Counted from the stretch's first letter, positions 9,120 through 18,485 are shown. The stretch is 41,576 nucleotides of DNA from a bacterium (GCA_021784835.1 JAJYHI010000125.1:1-41576); one strand, 5' to 3'. Notes: generated by a model not told the origin, from the letters alone. Numbers and translations are program-made.

Positions 9120-9557
9120 ATGTCTAAAATCAACGGATGCGATATTCCCGAAAACTTGTATTACAGCATAGAAAAACATGTATGGGGAAAAGTCGACGAC
9201 GGCGGAATAGTTACGGTCGGCATGACGAGCGTAGCTCAGAGTTTGGCCGGCAAACTTTTATATCTTACCCCCAAAAAATTGGGACAGAAAATTGCTCAGC
9301 TTAAGTCTGTCGCTACGGTTGAAAGCGGCAAATATGTCGGCCCAGTTCCTGCCCCGTTTTCCGGCGAAATAGTCGCCGTTAACGACGATGCCGTTAAAAA
9401 TGTTTCTCTTATAAATTCGGACCCTTATGGAAAGGGTTGGGTATGTAAAATTAAAGCCGACAATATAGACGCAGATAAAAAAAATCTTCTTACCGGCAAA
9501 GAGGCTATAGAAGCATACAAGAAAAAGATAGAATCGGAAGGAATTAAATGCGAATAA
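9120..9557 (+). CDS. GcvH-like lipoyl carrier protein (LbpA-type), copy 1
   Basis: 145-residue lipoyl-domain protein of the GcvH family. The modified lysine is predicted at Lys71 in V-E-S-G-K-Y-V-G-P; classical GcvH has E-S-V-K-A-A-S-D here. The G-W-V-C-K-I end segment and D-P-Y-G-K-G-W are typical of the fold. Together with neighbouring lipoate synthases and ligase, and with no GcvP/GcvT, this fits a lipoate-binding protein of the sHdr sulfur-oxidation type (LbpA) better than glycine cleavage; that is inference. A strong AAGGAGG site precedes ATG. It heads the operon and has a close paralog immediately downstream. Confidence 0.85.
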   Translation: MSKINGCDIPENLYYSIEKHVWGKVDDGGIVTVGMTSVAQSLAGKLLYLTPKKLGQKIAQLKSVATVESGKYVGPVPAPFSGEIVAVNDDAVKNVSLINSDPYGKGWVCKIKADNIDADKKNLLTGKEAIEAYKKKIESEGIKCE

Positions 9558-9618
9558 TAAATATATAATATAACCGCGGTGCAAACTACAAAAAGACAAA
9601 AACCGGGAGAGCATATAA

Positions 9619-10065
9619 ATGTCAATTTTTAACGGATGCAATATTCCAGAAGACCTGTATTACGATATAGAAAATCAGGTTTGGGGCAGAAAAAACGACG
9701 ACGGCACTTTTACGCTCGGCATGACCGACCCCGCCCAATCTTTAGCAGGAAAAATACTTTATATAGACGTTAAATCCGCAGGAAAAATAATAAAAAAGGG
9801 CAAAAGCGCCGCAACCATAGAAAGCGGAAAATACGTGGGTCCGTTTCCCATGCCTTTTACCGGCGAAATAGCGGAAGTAAACGAAGAATTGGAAAACGAC
9901 CCGCATATTATTAATTTGGACCCGTACGGCAAAGGCTGGATTGTAAAGTTTAAGCCGCTTCCAGAAGCCGCATCGGATATAAAATCCCTTCCAACCGGGG
10001 AAGAAGCCGTTAGCGCATATGTTAAAAAGCTTGAAAAGGAAGATATAATCTGCAAGAAGAGATAA
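9619..10065 (+). CDS. GcvH-like lipoyl carrier protein (LbpA-type), copy 2
   Basis: 148-residue paralog of the preceding gene, colinear over its whole length. Both begin with N-G-C-[DN]-I-P-E-[ND]-L-Y-Y and share E-S-G-K-Y-V-G-P with the predicted lipoyl Lys71. The spacer of 61 bases contains a GGGAG ribosome site. The surface loops differ (for example residues 50-62 and 105-125), so the copies may serve different partner enzymes. Only six bases separate its stop from the radical SAM gene, so they are co-transcribed. As with copy 1, an LbpA-like role is inferred from context and the altered lipoylation motif. Confidence 0.85.
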   Translation: MSIFNGCNIPEDLYYDIENQVWGRKNDDGTFTLGMTDPAQSLAGKILYIDVKSAGKIIKKGKSAATIESGKYVGPFPMPFTGEIAEVNEELENDPHIINLDPYGKGWIVKFKPLPEAASDIKSLPTGEEAVSAYVKKLEKEDIICKKR

Positions 10066-10071
10066 TTATAT

Positions 10072-11076
10072 ATGAGTTTCTATGAATTTAACGAAGAAAT
10101 AAACGAAGAATATTCAAAAGGTTTTAATATTTTAAAAACGCATTTCGATTCGGAAATGCATTTTTACGCTCCTGGCATAAAATCCTACGAAACCGAAGAT
10201 TTTAAAAATAATAAATCATCTTCTTTTCTCCCGTTTTCCATAACTGGAAATTCATGTTCCTTAAAATGCGAACACTGCAATGCGGAAATATTAAAATCAA
10301 TGGCCCCGGCGCTTACGCCGGACGACCTTTACGAAAAAGCCCGGGCTATATGCGAATCCGGCGGCGAAGGATTTTTATTGAGCGGCGGTTCCGACAGCAA
10401 AGGCATAGTCGATATACTTCCTTACGTCGATATTATAAAAAGAATTAAATTCGATTTCGGTATTAAAGTTATAGTTCATTGCGGACTTATTACCGAGGAG
10501 ATAGCCGACGGGCTTTCGGATGCAGGCGTCGATTCCGCGATGCTCGATATTATCGGCGACGAAGATACTATACGAAAAATATATCATCTCAACGCAACCG
10601 TAGAAGATTACGACAATTCGCTGAAACGCTTATCCGAAAGAGGGATACCCTGCTCTCCGCATGTAGTAATCGGATTGAAACGCGGCCTTATTGCCGGCGA
10701 ATATAACGCAATAGATATTATTTCCAAGTATAATATTTCTTCGCTGGTTCTGGTAGGTTTTATGCCTATGCATAATACTAAAATGCAAAATGCGGTCCCC
10801 CCCGAGCCTGAAGAAATCGGCGGCGTATTTCTGTATGCCCGTAAAAAATTTACGGACATTCCTGTTCTTTTAGGATGCGAAAGGCCGTATGGATTAAACA
10901 AGTTTAAAATCGAAGAGCTGGCGGTTAAGTCCGGATTAAACGGCATAGCGTATCCTTCGGAGGGAATTATACCTTTCAGCGTAAGACTGGGATTAAAGCC
11001 AAAATTTTCCGAAGCGTGCTGTTCCTTAATTTTTTCCGAAACGATTTTACCGGCGGCGTCGGAAATTAACGGATAA
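10072..11076 (+). CDS. Radical SAM protein, probable lipoate synthase subunit (LipS1/LipS2 type)
   Basis: 334 residues with a radical SAM cluster motif C-x3-C-x2-C (Cys62, Cys66, Cys69 in C-S-L-K-C-E-H-C) that binds the 4Fe-4S cluster and AdoMet, then a TIM-barrel-like body (G-F-L-L-S-G-G near 100). It lies between two lipoyl carriers and a lipoate-protein ligase, with a second radical SAM gene beyond. Paired radical SAM proteins (LipS1 and LipS2) replace LipA in such clusters, each thought to insert sulfur into protein-bound octanoate. I cannot tell which of the two this one is. An automatic label might be biotin-synthase-like. Confidence 0.75.
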   Translation: MSFYEFNEEINEEYSKGFNILKTHFDSEMHFYAPGIKSYETEDFKNNKSSSFLPFSITGNSCSLKCEHCNAEILKSMAPALTPDDLYEKARAICESGGEGFLLSGGSDSKGIVDILPYVDIIKRIKFDFGIKVIVHCGLITEEIADGLSDAGVDSAMLDIIGDEDTIRKIYHLNATVEDYDNSLKRLSERGIPCSPHVVIGLKRGLIAGEYNAIDIISKYNISSLVLVGFMPMHNTKMQNAVPPEPEEIGGVFLYARKKFTDIPVLLGCERPYGLNKFKIEELAVKSGLNGIAYPSEGIIPFSVRLGLKPKFSEACCSLIFSETILPAASEING

Positions 11077-11215
11077 CCTAATCCCTCGGATAAATTTAAG
11101 GGCGCGCAATAGCCATATCAGTTCGGCTTGTCAGCTTAGAGAAAACGTTATGCGCCGTCAGCCTTTAAAGCGGAACCGCATATAAATATAACCGCATATT
11201 ATATAATAATTAATA

Positions 11216-12763
11216 ATGAATAAGTTCAGGGTTATAGACACCGGATTAAACGATTTTTCATATAATATATGCATGGATAAATCCCTCTTAGAGCTCAGGA
11301 AAGAGGGATTAATAGAAGATACTTTCCGTTTTTTAAGGTTCAAACCCTGCGTTCTCACCGGATATCATCAATCCGTGTTCAGCGAAGTAAGGCGCGATTT
11401 CTGCGAAAAAAAGGGCATTGACATAGGAAGAAGAATTACCGGCGGAGGAGCGATATATTTTGACGAGATGCAGATTGGCTGGGAGCTTGTATTTTCTTCT
11501 AAAAGCATTAAAATGAAAAGCCTTGAAAATCTGACGGAAAATATTTGTACGGCTTTTGCTAAAGGAATCGGTAAACTTGGAATTAATGCGAAATTTAGAC
11601 CCAGAAACGATATAGAGGTGGAAGGCCGCAAGATTTCTGGAACCGGCGGTACATACGAATCTTCGGTTTATTTTTTTCAAGGAACGCTGCTTTTAGATTT
11701 TAATCCAGAAAATATGGTCAGGTCTTTAAAAATTCCCGTCGAAAAATTGACGTCTAAAAATTTTGATTCCGTTCTTTCAAGGATAACCTCCGTTAAAAGC
11801 GTTTTAGGATATATGCCGGGTCTAAATTTGATTAAATCCGTTATTCTTTCGGGATTCAAAGAGCATTTAGATTTAAATTTTTACGAATCGGAACTCTCGA
11901 CGGAGGAAGAAAATTTTTTAAAGGAAAACCGTTCTTTTTACGGGTCGAAAGAGTGGGTTTATTCAAATGAATTCGACCCCGTTAAAACAAAAATGGTTTC
12001 GGAAACCTATCAATGCGGCGGAGGGCTTTTCAGGACTTACGCAAAGGTCGATGCAAAAAGAAATTTATTGAAATATATTTATTTTACCGGAGATTATTTC
12101 GTTTCTCCTGCAAGGGCTATAAACGATTTAGAGAGCTTGCTTAAGGATACGCCTTTAAACGAAGCCGTATTTAAAATAGACGATTATTTCGAAAAATTTA
12201 ATCCTGAATTTCAGAATATCGGAAAAGAAGATTTTTTTAACATCGTTATCCAGATTATCAATAAGGTTAATTTTTCTAAAAACACCGGAATCAAAGAAGA
12301 AGTTTTATCGAGATTTATTTTCGCAAACGGAATGACTCCCGAAGATATTTCGTCGGCCGAATATATCCTTTTGCCCTATTGCGCAAAAAAAAAGGACTGC
12401 GAATACAGAAATAAAGACGAATGCATATCATGCGGGGACTGCGAAACGGGGATAGCTTATAAATTTGCCGAAAGGCGCGGCATTAAACCTAAAACCGTTG
12501 TAAATTACGAAAACCTTATAGATACGCTGAACGAAATGAAGGATAAAAACGTTAAATCTTATATAGGATTTTGCTGCAGGGAATTTTATATAAAAAGAAA
12601 CGAAGCTTTCAAAGAAAGCGGAATAAAGGCTCTTTTAATAGACATATCGTCCCCCCTATGTTATAAATACGGCAAAGAAGAAGATGCCTATAAAGGTTCG
12701 TTTGACGCCGAGGCATCTTTGGGCGTCAACGTTTTATTTAAAATATTTAAAGAAGGCGTATAA
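11216..12763 (+). CDS. Lipoate-protein ligase with LplB-like and C-terminal DUF116 domains
   Basis: 515 residues in three parts. Residues 1-220 are an LplA-type ligase: G-R-R-I-T-G-G-G-A-I-Y at 71-81, N-D-I-E-V-E-G-R-K-I-S-G at 131-142 with catalytic Lys139, and F-Q-G-T-L-L-L-D at 154-161. Residues 230-345 look like the LplB/accessory domain (K-E-W-V-Y, then Y-I-Y-F-T-G-D-Y-F). Residues 380-515 match the cysteine-rich DUF116 pattern, with Cys389, 395, 403, 406, 409, 453, 454 and 482, suggesting bound metal. It probably loads octanoate or lipoate on the two carriers. The A+B arrangement recalls sLpl(AB) of the sHdr-linked pathway. No ribosome site is visible before ATG; a TATAAT nine bases upstream could mean a leaderless transcript, which is weak evidence. 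Confidence 0.82.
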   Translation: MNKFRVIDTGLNDFSYNICMDKSLLELRKEGLIEDTFRFLRFKPCVLTGYHQSVFSEVRRDFCEKKGIDIGRRITGGGAIYFDEMQIGWELVFSSKSIKMKSLENLTENICTAFAKGIGKLGINAKFRPRNDIEVEGRKISGTGGTYESSVYFFQGTLLLDFNPENMVRSLKIPVEKLTSKNFDSVLSRITSVKSVLGYMPGLNLIKSVILSGFKEHLDLNFYESELSTEEENFLKENRSFYGSKEWVYSNEFDPVKTKMVSETYQCGGGLFRTYAKVDAKRNLLKYIYFTGDYFVSPARAINDLESLLKDTPLNEAVFKIDDYFEKFNPEFQNIGKEDFFNIVIQIINKVNFSKNTGIKEEVLSRFIFANGMTPEDISSAEYILLPYCAKKKDCEYRNKDECISCGDCETGIAYKFAERRGIKPKTVVNYENLIDTLNEMKDKNVKSYIGFCCREFYIKRNEAFKESGIKALLIDISSPLCYKYGKEEDAYKGSFDAEASLGVNVLFKIFKEGV

Positions 12764-12768
12764 ATTAT

Positions 12769-13869
12769 ATGGATGAATCGAATGAAATCATCGCGGATAA
12801 AGCCGATACGGCCGATTATGAATGCGCCGGAAACTCTGAAAGGCGCGGTTCGCCGGAATATTTAAAAGTAAGCCTTGCGGCGGCAATGACTTTGGATTTT
12901 GTGCCGGGGATTTTCTACCGCAATGCCTGTCTGCACTGCATAAACGTTCTTCTTACCTACGATGAAGGATGCAGGGCTAACTGCGCGTATTGCGGACTTC
13001 AAAAATCAAGGGAAGGCAGGTATAACGATAAAAGTTTTATCAGGGTCGATTGGCCTGCGTTCAGGACGGACGATATTATAGAATCCACTGTTAAAAAAAA
13101 GAACTTAGTCGATAGAATATGCATATCTATGATTACTCATGAAAAGGCGAAAGACGATACTTTTGCCGTTTTAAAAAGATTTGCAAACGAACTGCACTGT
13201 CCGGTTTCCATACTTATGACTCCCACGATATTAAAGCGCGGAGATATAGACCGCTTTAAAGACTACGGTGCAGACATGGTAACGGTCGCGCTGGACGCGG
13301 CAACCCCGGAATTGTTCGACAAATACAGGGGAAGATGCGTCGGAGGTCCGCACAGATGGGAAAAATACAACGATATACTGGAATATTCGGTTTTCGTTTT
13401 TGGAAAAAATAAGGTCGGATGCCATCTTGTAGCCGGTCTGGGCGAAACGGAGAAGGAAATGGTTCTCAGGATGCAGTCCGTTAGAAATAAGGGCGCAAGG
13501 TCGCATCTGTTTTCTTTCTATAGGGAAAAAGGCTCTAAACTTGAAAATCATCCGCAGTGTCCGGCGGGACATTACAGGCGCATTCAGGTTGCAAGGCATA
13601 TAATAGATTATGACATCGGAAAGGCCGAAGACATGAAATTTAACGAATACGGCAAAGTAGTGGATTTTGGAGTGCCATTTAAAACCGTCGCCGAAATAAT
13701 CGAGAATGGCGCGGCTTTCCGAACCACAGGCTGTCCCGGAAAATCCGAAATTTCCGCGTGCAACAGGCCTTTCGGCGATTCCTCGCCTAAAAATATAAGA
13801 AGTTTTCCGTTCGAACTTAAAACGTGCGACATAAACCGGGTCAGGAAGGAATTGTTAGAATACGATTAA
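12769..13869 (+). CDS. Radical SAM protein, probable partner lipoate synthase (LipS1/LipS2 type)
   Basis: 366 residues. The cluster motif is C-x3-C-x2-C at Cys68, Cys72 and Cys75 (C-R-A-N-C-A-Y-C). Two more cysteines just before it (Cys54, Cys57 in C-L-H-C) and C-terminal cysteines such as the one in T-T-G-C-P-G-K could ligate an auxiliary iron-sulfur cluster, the sulfur source in lipoate-type chemistry. It starts five bases after the ligase gene. Clearly different from the other radical SAM protein of the module, consistent with a two-enzyme LipS1/LipS2 pair. A biotin-synthase-like reaction is the main alternative. Confidence 0.75.
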   Translation: MDESNEIIADKADTADYECAGNSERRGSPEYLKVSLAAAMTLDFVPGIFYRNACLHCINVLLTYDEGCRANCAYCGLQKSREGRYNDKSFIRVDWPAFRTDDIIESTVKKKNLVDRICISMITHEKAKDDTFAVLKRFANELHCPVSILMTPTILKRGDIDRFKDYGADMVTVALDAATPELFDKYRGRCVGGPHRWEKYNDILEYSVFVFGKNKVGCHLVAGLGETEKEMVLRMQSVRNKGARSHLFSFYREKGSKLENHPQCPAGHYRRIQVARHIIDYDIGKAEDMKFNEYGKVVDFGVPFKTVAEIIENGAAFRTTGCPGKSEISACNRPFGDSSPKNIRSFPFELKTCDINRVRKELLEYD

Positions 13870-13931
13870 AATGATTTTGACAAAATAGGACAAGGCAGGC
13901 GGAAAAAAATAAAATTAGCGGGGTGCTATAA

Positions 13932-14387
13932 TTGACGGAATCCGAATCGGTCAAAGTAAAAGTAAAACATTTGAGCAATTTGCAAAATCAGATTATTACC
14001 GAAAAACATACGCTTATAACGGATGAACCCGAAGATTCGGGAGGGGAAGGACTAGCCGTCAATCCAGTCGAGCTTGTTCTTGGCGCCGAAGGCGCATGCA
14101 CTATTTCCGTCCTCATGATGTTTGCGAAAAGAATGAAGTACGATTTGCAGGGCGTGGAAGTAAACTTAACCCACAAAAGGGTTAGAGCGGAAGAAATAAA
14201 AGAATCCGGCATAGAAACGGGCAACGAAAGGGGCTACGTTCACAAAATAGAAAAAAATATCAAACTTATCGGAAATCTCGACGAGGACCAGCTCGAAGAA
14301 CTGCAAAGAGTTTCGAAAAGATGTCCCGTTCATAATATGATAGAAAATAGGTCGTATTTTGAAATATCGTTCGACCGTGGCGATTAA
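13932..14387 (+). CDS. OsmC family protein
   Basis: 151 residues with the two conserved family cysteines: Cys56 in G-A-E-G-A-C-T-I-S and Cys131 in R-C-P-V-H-N. The family includes thiol peroxidases that can use lipoylated proteins as electron donors, which would suit the preceding lipoyl genes, but this one looks closer to the YhfA-like branch whose substrate is unknown. The start is TTG at 13932, behind GCGGGGTG. Probably the last gene of the lipoyl operon, 62 bases after the radical SAM gene. Confidence 0.85.
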   Translation: MTESESVKVKVKHLSNLQNQIITEKHTLITDEPEDSGGEGLAVNPVELVLGAEGACTISVLMMFAKRMKYDLQGVEVNLTHKRVRAEEIKESGIETGNERGYVHKIEKNIKLIGNLDEDQLEELQRVSKRCPVHNMIENRSYFEISFDRGD

Positions 14388-14608
14388 CCGGCGGCTTAAA
14401 ATATACCGGCTGCGCCGGAACGGTTATTCAGGGTTATTAGAGATTCGGCTTTTCATCAGGCGAGTTGATTTTTTGCTTATTTTTACCGGAGTTTACGGAT
14501 ATTCCCCGCCGCCGATATTCAGACTGCTAATGCAGTTTTAAAAAATTTCTTTCGGCAATTTCGGGTTCATATAAAAAGTTGAAATTATTATTTAAAGTTT
14601 ATAAAATA

Positions 14609-14629
14609 AATAATAATAATAATAATAAT
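14609..14629 (+). repeat. AAT trinucleotide repeat (seven units)
   Basis: Seven uninterrupted AAT units end about 35 bases before the start of a 52-codon gene. Tracts of this type can change length by slippage and alter promoter or leader spacing. Between 14388 and 14608 I see only AT-rich spacer. Confidence 0.6.
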
Positions 14630-14663
14630 TTTAACGTTTAACGAAAATAAGGAGGTTGTATTC

Positions 14664-14822
14664 ATGGCGATAATCGGAGTAGGGTCTACGCCTACAAATA
14701 CTATTTTGACGAATTATCAGCAGATAATTCAAAACGCTCCGCCCGTAAAGATAGAACTGCCTAATATTCCATCTTCCGTCGCTACTCAGCAGTCAAACGG
14801 CAACATAAATATTCGCGTTTAA
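14664..14822 (+). CDS. Small hypothetical protein, 52 residues
   Basis: ATG at 14664 sits eight bases behind a strong AAGGAGG site and runs to TAA at 14822. The product begins M-A-I-I-G-V-G-S-T-P and ends N-I-N-I-R-V. It is rich in Asn, Gln, Pro, Ser and Thr, has no membrane segment or cysteine, and I recognise no family. The ribosome site and free-standing position between the OsmC gene and tilS are the grounds for calling it a gene. The AAT repeat lies in its leader. Confidence 0.55.
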   Translation: MAIIGVGSTPTNTILTNYQQIIQNAPPVKIELPNIPSSVATQQSNGNINIRV

Positions 14823-14854
14823 TGCAGATAACGGACAAACAAATATGAATTAAA

Positions 14855-16459
14855 TTGGATAAATTCAGTTCTTCATTCCTTAGCAAATTAATTAGAACCG
14901 TAAGGGGCTCCGAGCTTTTGACATGGGGGGAAAGAGTCCTGACGGCCGTTAGCGGCGGAGTAGATTCGACCGTGCTGCTTTGTTCGCTATATGAATTGAG
15001 GCATTATTTCGGAATTAATATCGCATGTGCTTCATTCGACCACAAAATAAGACCGTCCTCAGGAGAGGATATAACGTTTGTAAAGGATTTATGCAAAAAG
15101 CTCTCCGTTCCTTTTTATACCGAAAGCAAAGACGTTAAGTCGCATGCAAAAGAAAATAAATTAAACCTTGAAGAATCGGCACGCATTTTGAGATACGGTT
15201 TTTTAATGGAATCGGCTTCCGATTTCAAAGCAGGAAAAATAGCCGTTGCGCACCATTTAGACGATTTTGCCGAAAATTTTGTAATGAGGCTGATTACGGG
15301 AGGCGGGACGGGCGCGATTGCCGGATTCCCTATAAAGTCGGGCATAGTAATAAGGCCGTTTATAAATCACTCAAAATATGAAATATTAAATTTTGCAGAA
15401 AAAAATAGAATCGTATTCAAAGAAGATTATACGAATTGGGATACGGCAATATTGCGGAATTTTGTCAGGAGAGATATTATACCTCTTTTAAAGATGCGAA
15501 ATTCTTCTTTTTTGAATACGGTAAGAAATACTTCCGGAATATTTAAGAAAGATGATGAATTTATCGGTAATATAGCTATAAAAGTTTTTAAAGATATCGC
15601 AAAGTTCCACGACGGCGAAAAAAAAATAGTCTTCGGCAAAGAAGACTTATCAAAAATAGAAGATGCACTACTATACAGGCTCTTAAAAATTTCAGTTTCG
15701 TATGCCGAAGGCGGAGGCGTTCCGGATTCTAACTGCAATAATAATGGATTTTATTTAAAAAAAACGATAATTTATTACAAACATTTTAAAGCTTTTCTTA
15801 AACTTATAAAAACCAGTAAAGCCAATACGTATTTTCAAATTAATTCTTATATCGAGGCCAGAAAAGAATACGACGATATTATAATAGAAAATATTTCTTG
15901 GCGCAGGGATTTAACTTTTAAGTCTTTTGATTTTAAATTAAAATACAAATACGACGTAATCGGTCCAGGCGATTTCAGGAATTTGAAAATAAAGCAAAAC
16001 GCCTTCGGATATTATCATTCGATAAGTAAATACGAGTTCGCGGAAGCCGGCGAATCGTACGCGCTTAGAATCGAAGAACTCGGCAAAACTTTTTATATCG
16101 AAAAACTCGGCATTCCGGACGCAGAAAAAATCAAAAACGAAATTGCGGAAAAAAAATTTAATTTTCCAAACTCCGCCGCCGCCGTTTATTTCGATTTCGA
16201 TAAAATTGATTTCCCCGTCATTATAAGGCAGTTCAAAGAAGGGGACAGGTTTGCGCCTCTTGGCGTTGCGGCAGGCAAAAAGGGCGGCAAAAAGCTGAAA
16301 GAATATTTTATCGATAAAAAAGTGCCCATAAACATAAGAAAAGTAGTTCCCGTAATACTTTTCGGAAGCCGGATAGCGTGGGTAAGTTTCAACGTTATAA
16401 GCGACTATATAAAGATAACCGGATTTACGAATAACGTGGGAGCAATGAGAATCGAATGA
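14855..16459 (+). CDS. tilS: tRNA(Ile)-lysidine synthase
   Basis: Modifies C34 of the CAU-anticodon tRNA-Ile to lysidine, so that it reads AUA. The N-type ATP pyrophosphatase P-loop is S-G-G-V-D-S at residues 33-38, followed by A-H-H-L-D-D-F-A-E-N-F. The C-terminal TilS domain is seen near 445-500 (F-K-E-G-D-R-F-A-P-L-G, L-K-E-Y-F-I-D-K-K-V-P). The start is TTG at 14855 with a poor ribosome site. At 534 residues it is longer than the common 430-480; the middle part (about 240-400) is diverged. It precedes ftsH, as in related genomes. Confidence 0.92.
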   Translation: MDKFSSSFLSKLIRTVRGSELLTWGERVLTAVSGGVDSTVLLCSLYELRHYFGINIACASFDHKIRPSSGEDITFVKDLCKKLSVPFYTESKDVKSHAKENKLNLEESARILRYGFLMESASDFKAGKIAVAHHLDDFAENFVMRLITGGGTGAIAGFPIKSGIVIRPFINHSKYEILNFAEKNRIVFKEDYTNWDTAILRNFVRRDIIPLLKMRNSSFLNTVRNTSGIFKKDDEFIGNIAIKVFKDIAKFHDGEKKIVFGKEDLSKIEDALLYRLLKISVSYAEGGGVPDSNCNNNGFYLKKTIIYYKHFKAFLKLIKTSKANTYFQINSYIEARKEYDDIIIENISWRRDLTFKSFDFKLKYKYDVIGPGDFRNLKIKQNAFGYYHSISKYEFAEAGESYALRIEELGKTFYIEKLGIPDAEKIKNEIAEKKFNFPNSAAAVYFDFDKIDFPVIIRQFKEGDRFAPLGVAAGKKGGKKLKEYFIDKKVPINIRKVVPVILFGSRIAWVSFNVISDYIKITGFTNNVGAMRIE

Positions 16460-16591
16460 TTAGGCCGTATAGGCGGTTATGCGCAAATAGTCATGCGCAA
16501 CGCAAATAGTTATTGAAAAAAATATATAAATATGCCATATTGATAATACGCGCTATATCTGTACCGAAAACCTAAGGGGGTTAATATAATT

Positions 16592-18463
16592 TTGAATCCA
16601 AGACTGAAGAACCTGTTGCTGTGGATTTTTATAATTTTTCTGATGATTTTTATTTTTACCGTGCTTAACCGCCATAAGCCGAAAACCCAAAGAATAATTT
16701 TTTCTTCTTTAATAAAGCAAATAAAAGCAGACAATATAAAAAGCATTACTATCGAATCGCATAATATACTTGGTGTTTATAAAAACGGAAAGAAATTTAA
16801 AACCTACGTTCCCAGTTACCCCGAACTTATTAATCTTCTTGAAAAACATAACGTGGAAATAGACGCGAAACCCAAACCCGGTTCTCCTTGGTATTTGAGC
16901 TTCCTGATAGACTGGCTGCCGATGATAATCATACTTTTTGCTTTCTGGTATTTTTTCTGGAGGCAGATGCAAGGCGGGGCAGGAAAAGCAATGTCCTTCG
17001 GGAAGTCGAAGGCAAAATTATTAAACGACGGAACCAATAAAGTAACATTTAAAGACGTGGCGGGAATAGAAGAATCGAAACAGGAACTCGAAGAAATAGT
17101 CGATTTTTTAAAAGACCCGAAGAAATTTACCAAACTCGGAGGCAGGATTCCTCACGGCGTACTCCTCGTAGGCCCTCCCGGAACCGGCAAGACCCTTCTT
17201 GCAAAAGCCATAGCCGGAGAAGCCGGAGTGCCTTTTTTCAGCATTAGCGGCTCGGATTTTGTCGAGATGTTTGTCGGGGTCGGTGCTTCAAGGGTAAGGG
17301 ACCTTTTCGCGCAGGGGAAAAAAAGCGCCCCCTGTATAATATTTATAGACGAGATTGATGCCGTCGGAAGACACAGAGGGGCGGGTCTCGGCGGCGGCCA
17401 CGACGAAAGGGAACAGACGCTTAACCAGCTTCTTGTCGAAATGGACGGGTTCGAACCAAACGAAGGGGTAATCTTAATTGCGGCGACGAACAGGCCGGAC
17501 GTCCTGGACCCCGCTCTGTTAAGGCCGGGCAGGTTCGACAGGCAGGTCGTCGTTCCAAAACCGGATATAAAAGGAAGGGAAGAGATATTAAAAGTGCACG
17601 TCAAAGACGTTCCTTTAAATAAAGACGTCGATTTAAAAGTAATTGCAAGGGGAACGCCGGGATTTTCGGGGGCAGACCTTGCCAATATGGTAAACGAAGC
17701 CGCTCTTCTGGCGGCCAGAAAGAATGAAACCTCAGTCGGCATGAGCGATTTAGAGGAAGCTAAAGATAAGGTTATGATGGGAACGGAAAGAAGAAGCATG
17801 GTAATAAGCGAAAAAGAAAAGAAAATTACCGCATACCACGAATCAGGGCATACGCTCGTCGCTAAACTGCTCCCAGGAACCGACCCTATTCATAAAGTTA
17901 CCATAATTCCAAGAGGCATGGCGATGGGACTTACCCAACAGCTTCCTATAGACGATAAACATAATTACGATAAAGAATACCTGTTGAATGAAATAGCTAT
18001 TCTGCTTGGAGGGAGAACGGCGGAGGAGATTACGTTCAATCAAATGACTACGGGCGCTTCAAACGACATAGAAAGGGCAACCGATATCGCCAGAAAGATG
18101 ATATGCGAATGGGGTATGAGCGAAAAGCTAGGGCCGATTACTTTCGGAAAAAAAGAAGAGCAGATATTTCTCGGAAGAGAATTTGCCCAGCATAAAGATT
18201 ATTCGGAATCTACCGCCGTGGCGATAGACGAAGAGGTTAAGAAAATTATATCCGATAACCATGAAAGGGCAAAAAAAATCCTGTCAGAAAACATTGCCAT
18301 TTTAAACGACCTCGCCACAAAACTTATAGAAAAAGAGTCTTTGAACGGGAAAGAGATAGACTCGATTATTATCGCGCGCAAACCCGATTACAAGTCTAAC
18401 GAAATTTCTGATAAAAATGCTTCCGGAGATAACGCGGGGGAAGGATTAGACATAGAAGATTAA
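16592..18463 (+). CDS. ftsH: ATP-dependent zinc metalloprotease FtsH
   Basis: Membrane-anchored AAA+ protease that degrades unstable and unassembled proteins. Two transmembrane helices (about 8-25 and 105-123) flank a small periplasmic domain. AAA module: Walker A G-P-P-G-T-G-K-T at 194-201, Walker [11 protein letters not shown], second region of homology [17 protein letters not shown]. Zinc protease motif H-E-S-G-H with His416, Glu417 and His420. The start is TTG at 16592 behind AAGGGGG. The 16460-16591 spacer repeats CGCAAATAGT twice. Length of 623 is normal. Confidence 0.97.
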   Translation: MNPRLKNLLLWIFIIFLMIFIFTVLNRHKPKTQRIIFSSLIKQIKADNIKSITIESHNILGVYKNGKKFKTYVPSYPELINLLEKHNVEIDAKPKPGSPWYLSFLIDWLPMIIILFAFWYFFWRQMQGGAGKAMSFGKSKAKLLNDGTNKVTFKDVAGIEESKQELEEIVDFLKDPKKFTKLGGRIPHGVLLVGPPGTGKTLLAKAIAGEAGVPFFSISGSDFVEMFVGVGASRVRDLFAQGKKSAPCIIFIDEIDAVGRHRGAGLGGGHDEREQTLNQLLVEMDGFEPNEGVILIAATNRPDVLDPALLRPGRFDRQVVVPKPDIKGREEILKVHVKDVPLNKDVDLKVIARGTPGFSGADLANMVNEAALLAARKNETSVGMSDLEEAKDKVMMGTERRSMVISEKEKKITAYHESGHTLVAKLLPGTDPIHKVTIIPRGMAMGLTQQLPIDDKHNYDKEYLLNEIAILLGGRTAEEITFNQMTTGASNDIERATDIARKMICEWGMSEKLGPITFGKKEEQIFLGREFAQHKDYSESTAVAIDEEVKKIISDNHERAKKILSENIAILNDLATKLIEKESLNGKEIDSIIIARKPDYKSNEISDKNASGDNAGEGLDIED

Positions 18464-18485
18464 CCCGTATTATTTATATTTTTAT

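Noticed and set aside
9557..9619. Glycine riboswitch near the carrier genes
   Set aside because: The spacers before both carriers are too short and lack the aptamer stems.
9120..10065. Glycine cleavage system H proteins for glycine catabolism
   Set aside because: No GcvP or GcvT gene is near, the lipoylation motif is E-S-G-K-Y, and the neighbours are lipoate synthesis genes, so a plain GcvH label would mislead.
14359..14541. 60-codon frame overlapping the OsmC stop
   Set aside because: No ribosome site and basic, biased composition; likely chance.
17152..17799. Long antisense open frame opposite ftsH (215 codons)
   Set aside because: It lies wholly inside ftsH, has no ribosome site, and its residue content (Ser, Pro, Leu rich) is what the complement of a conserved gene gives.
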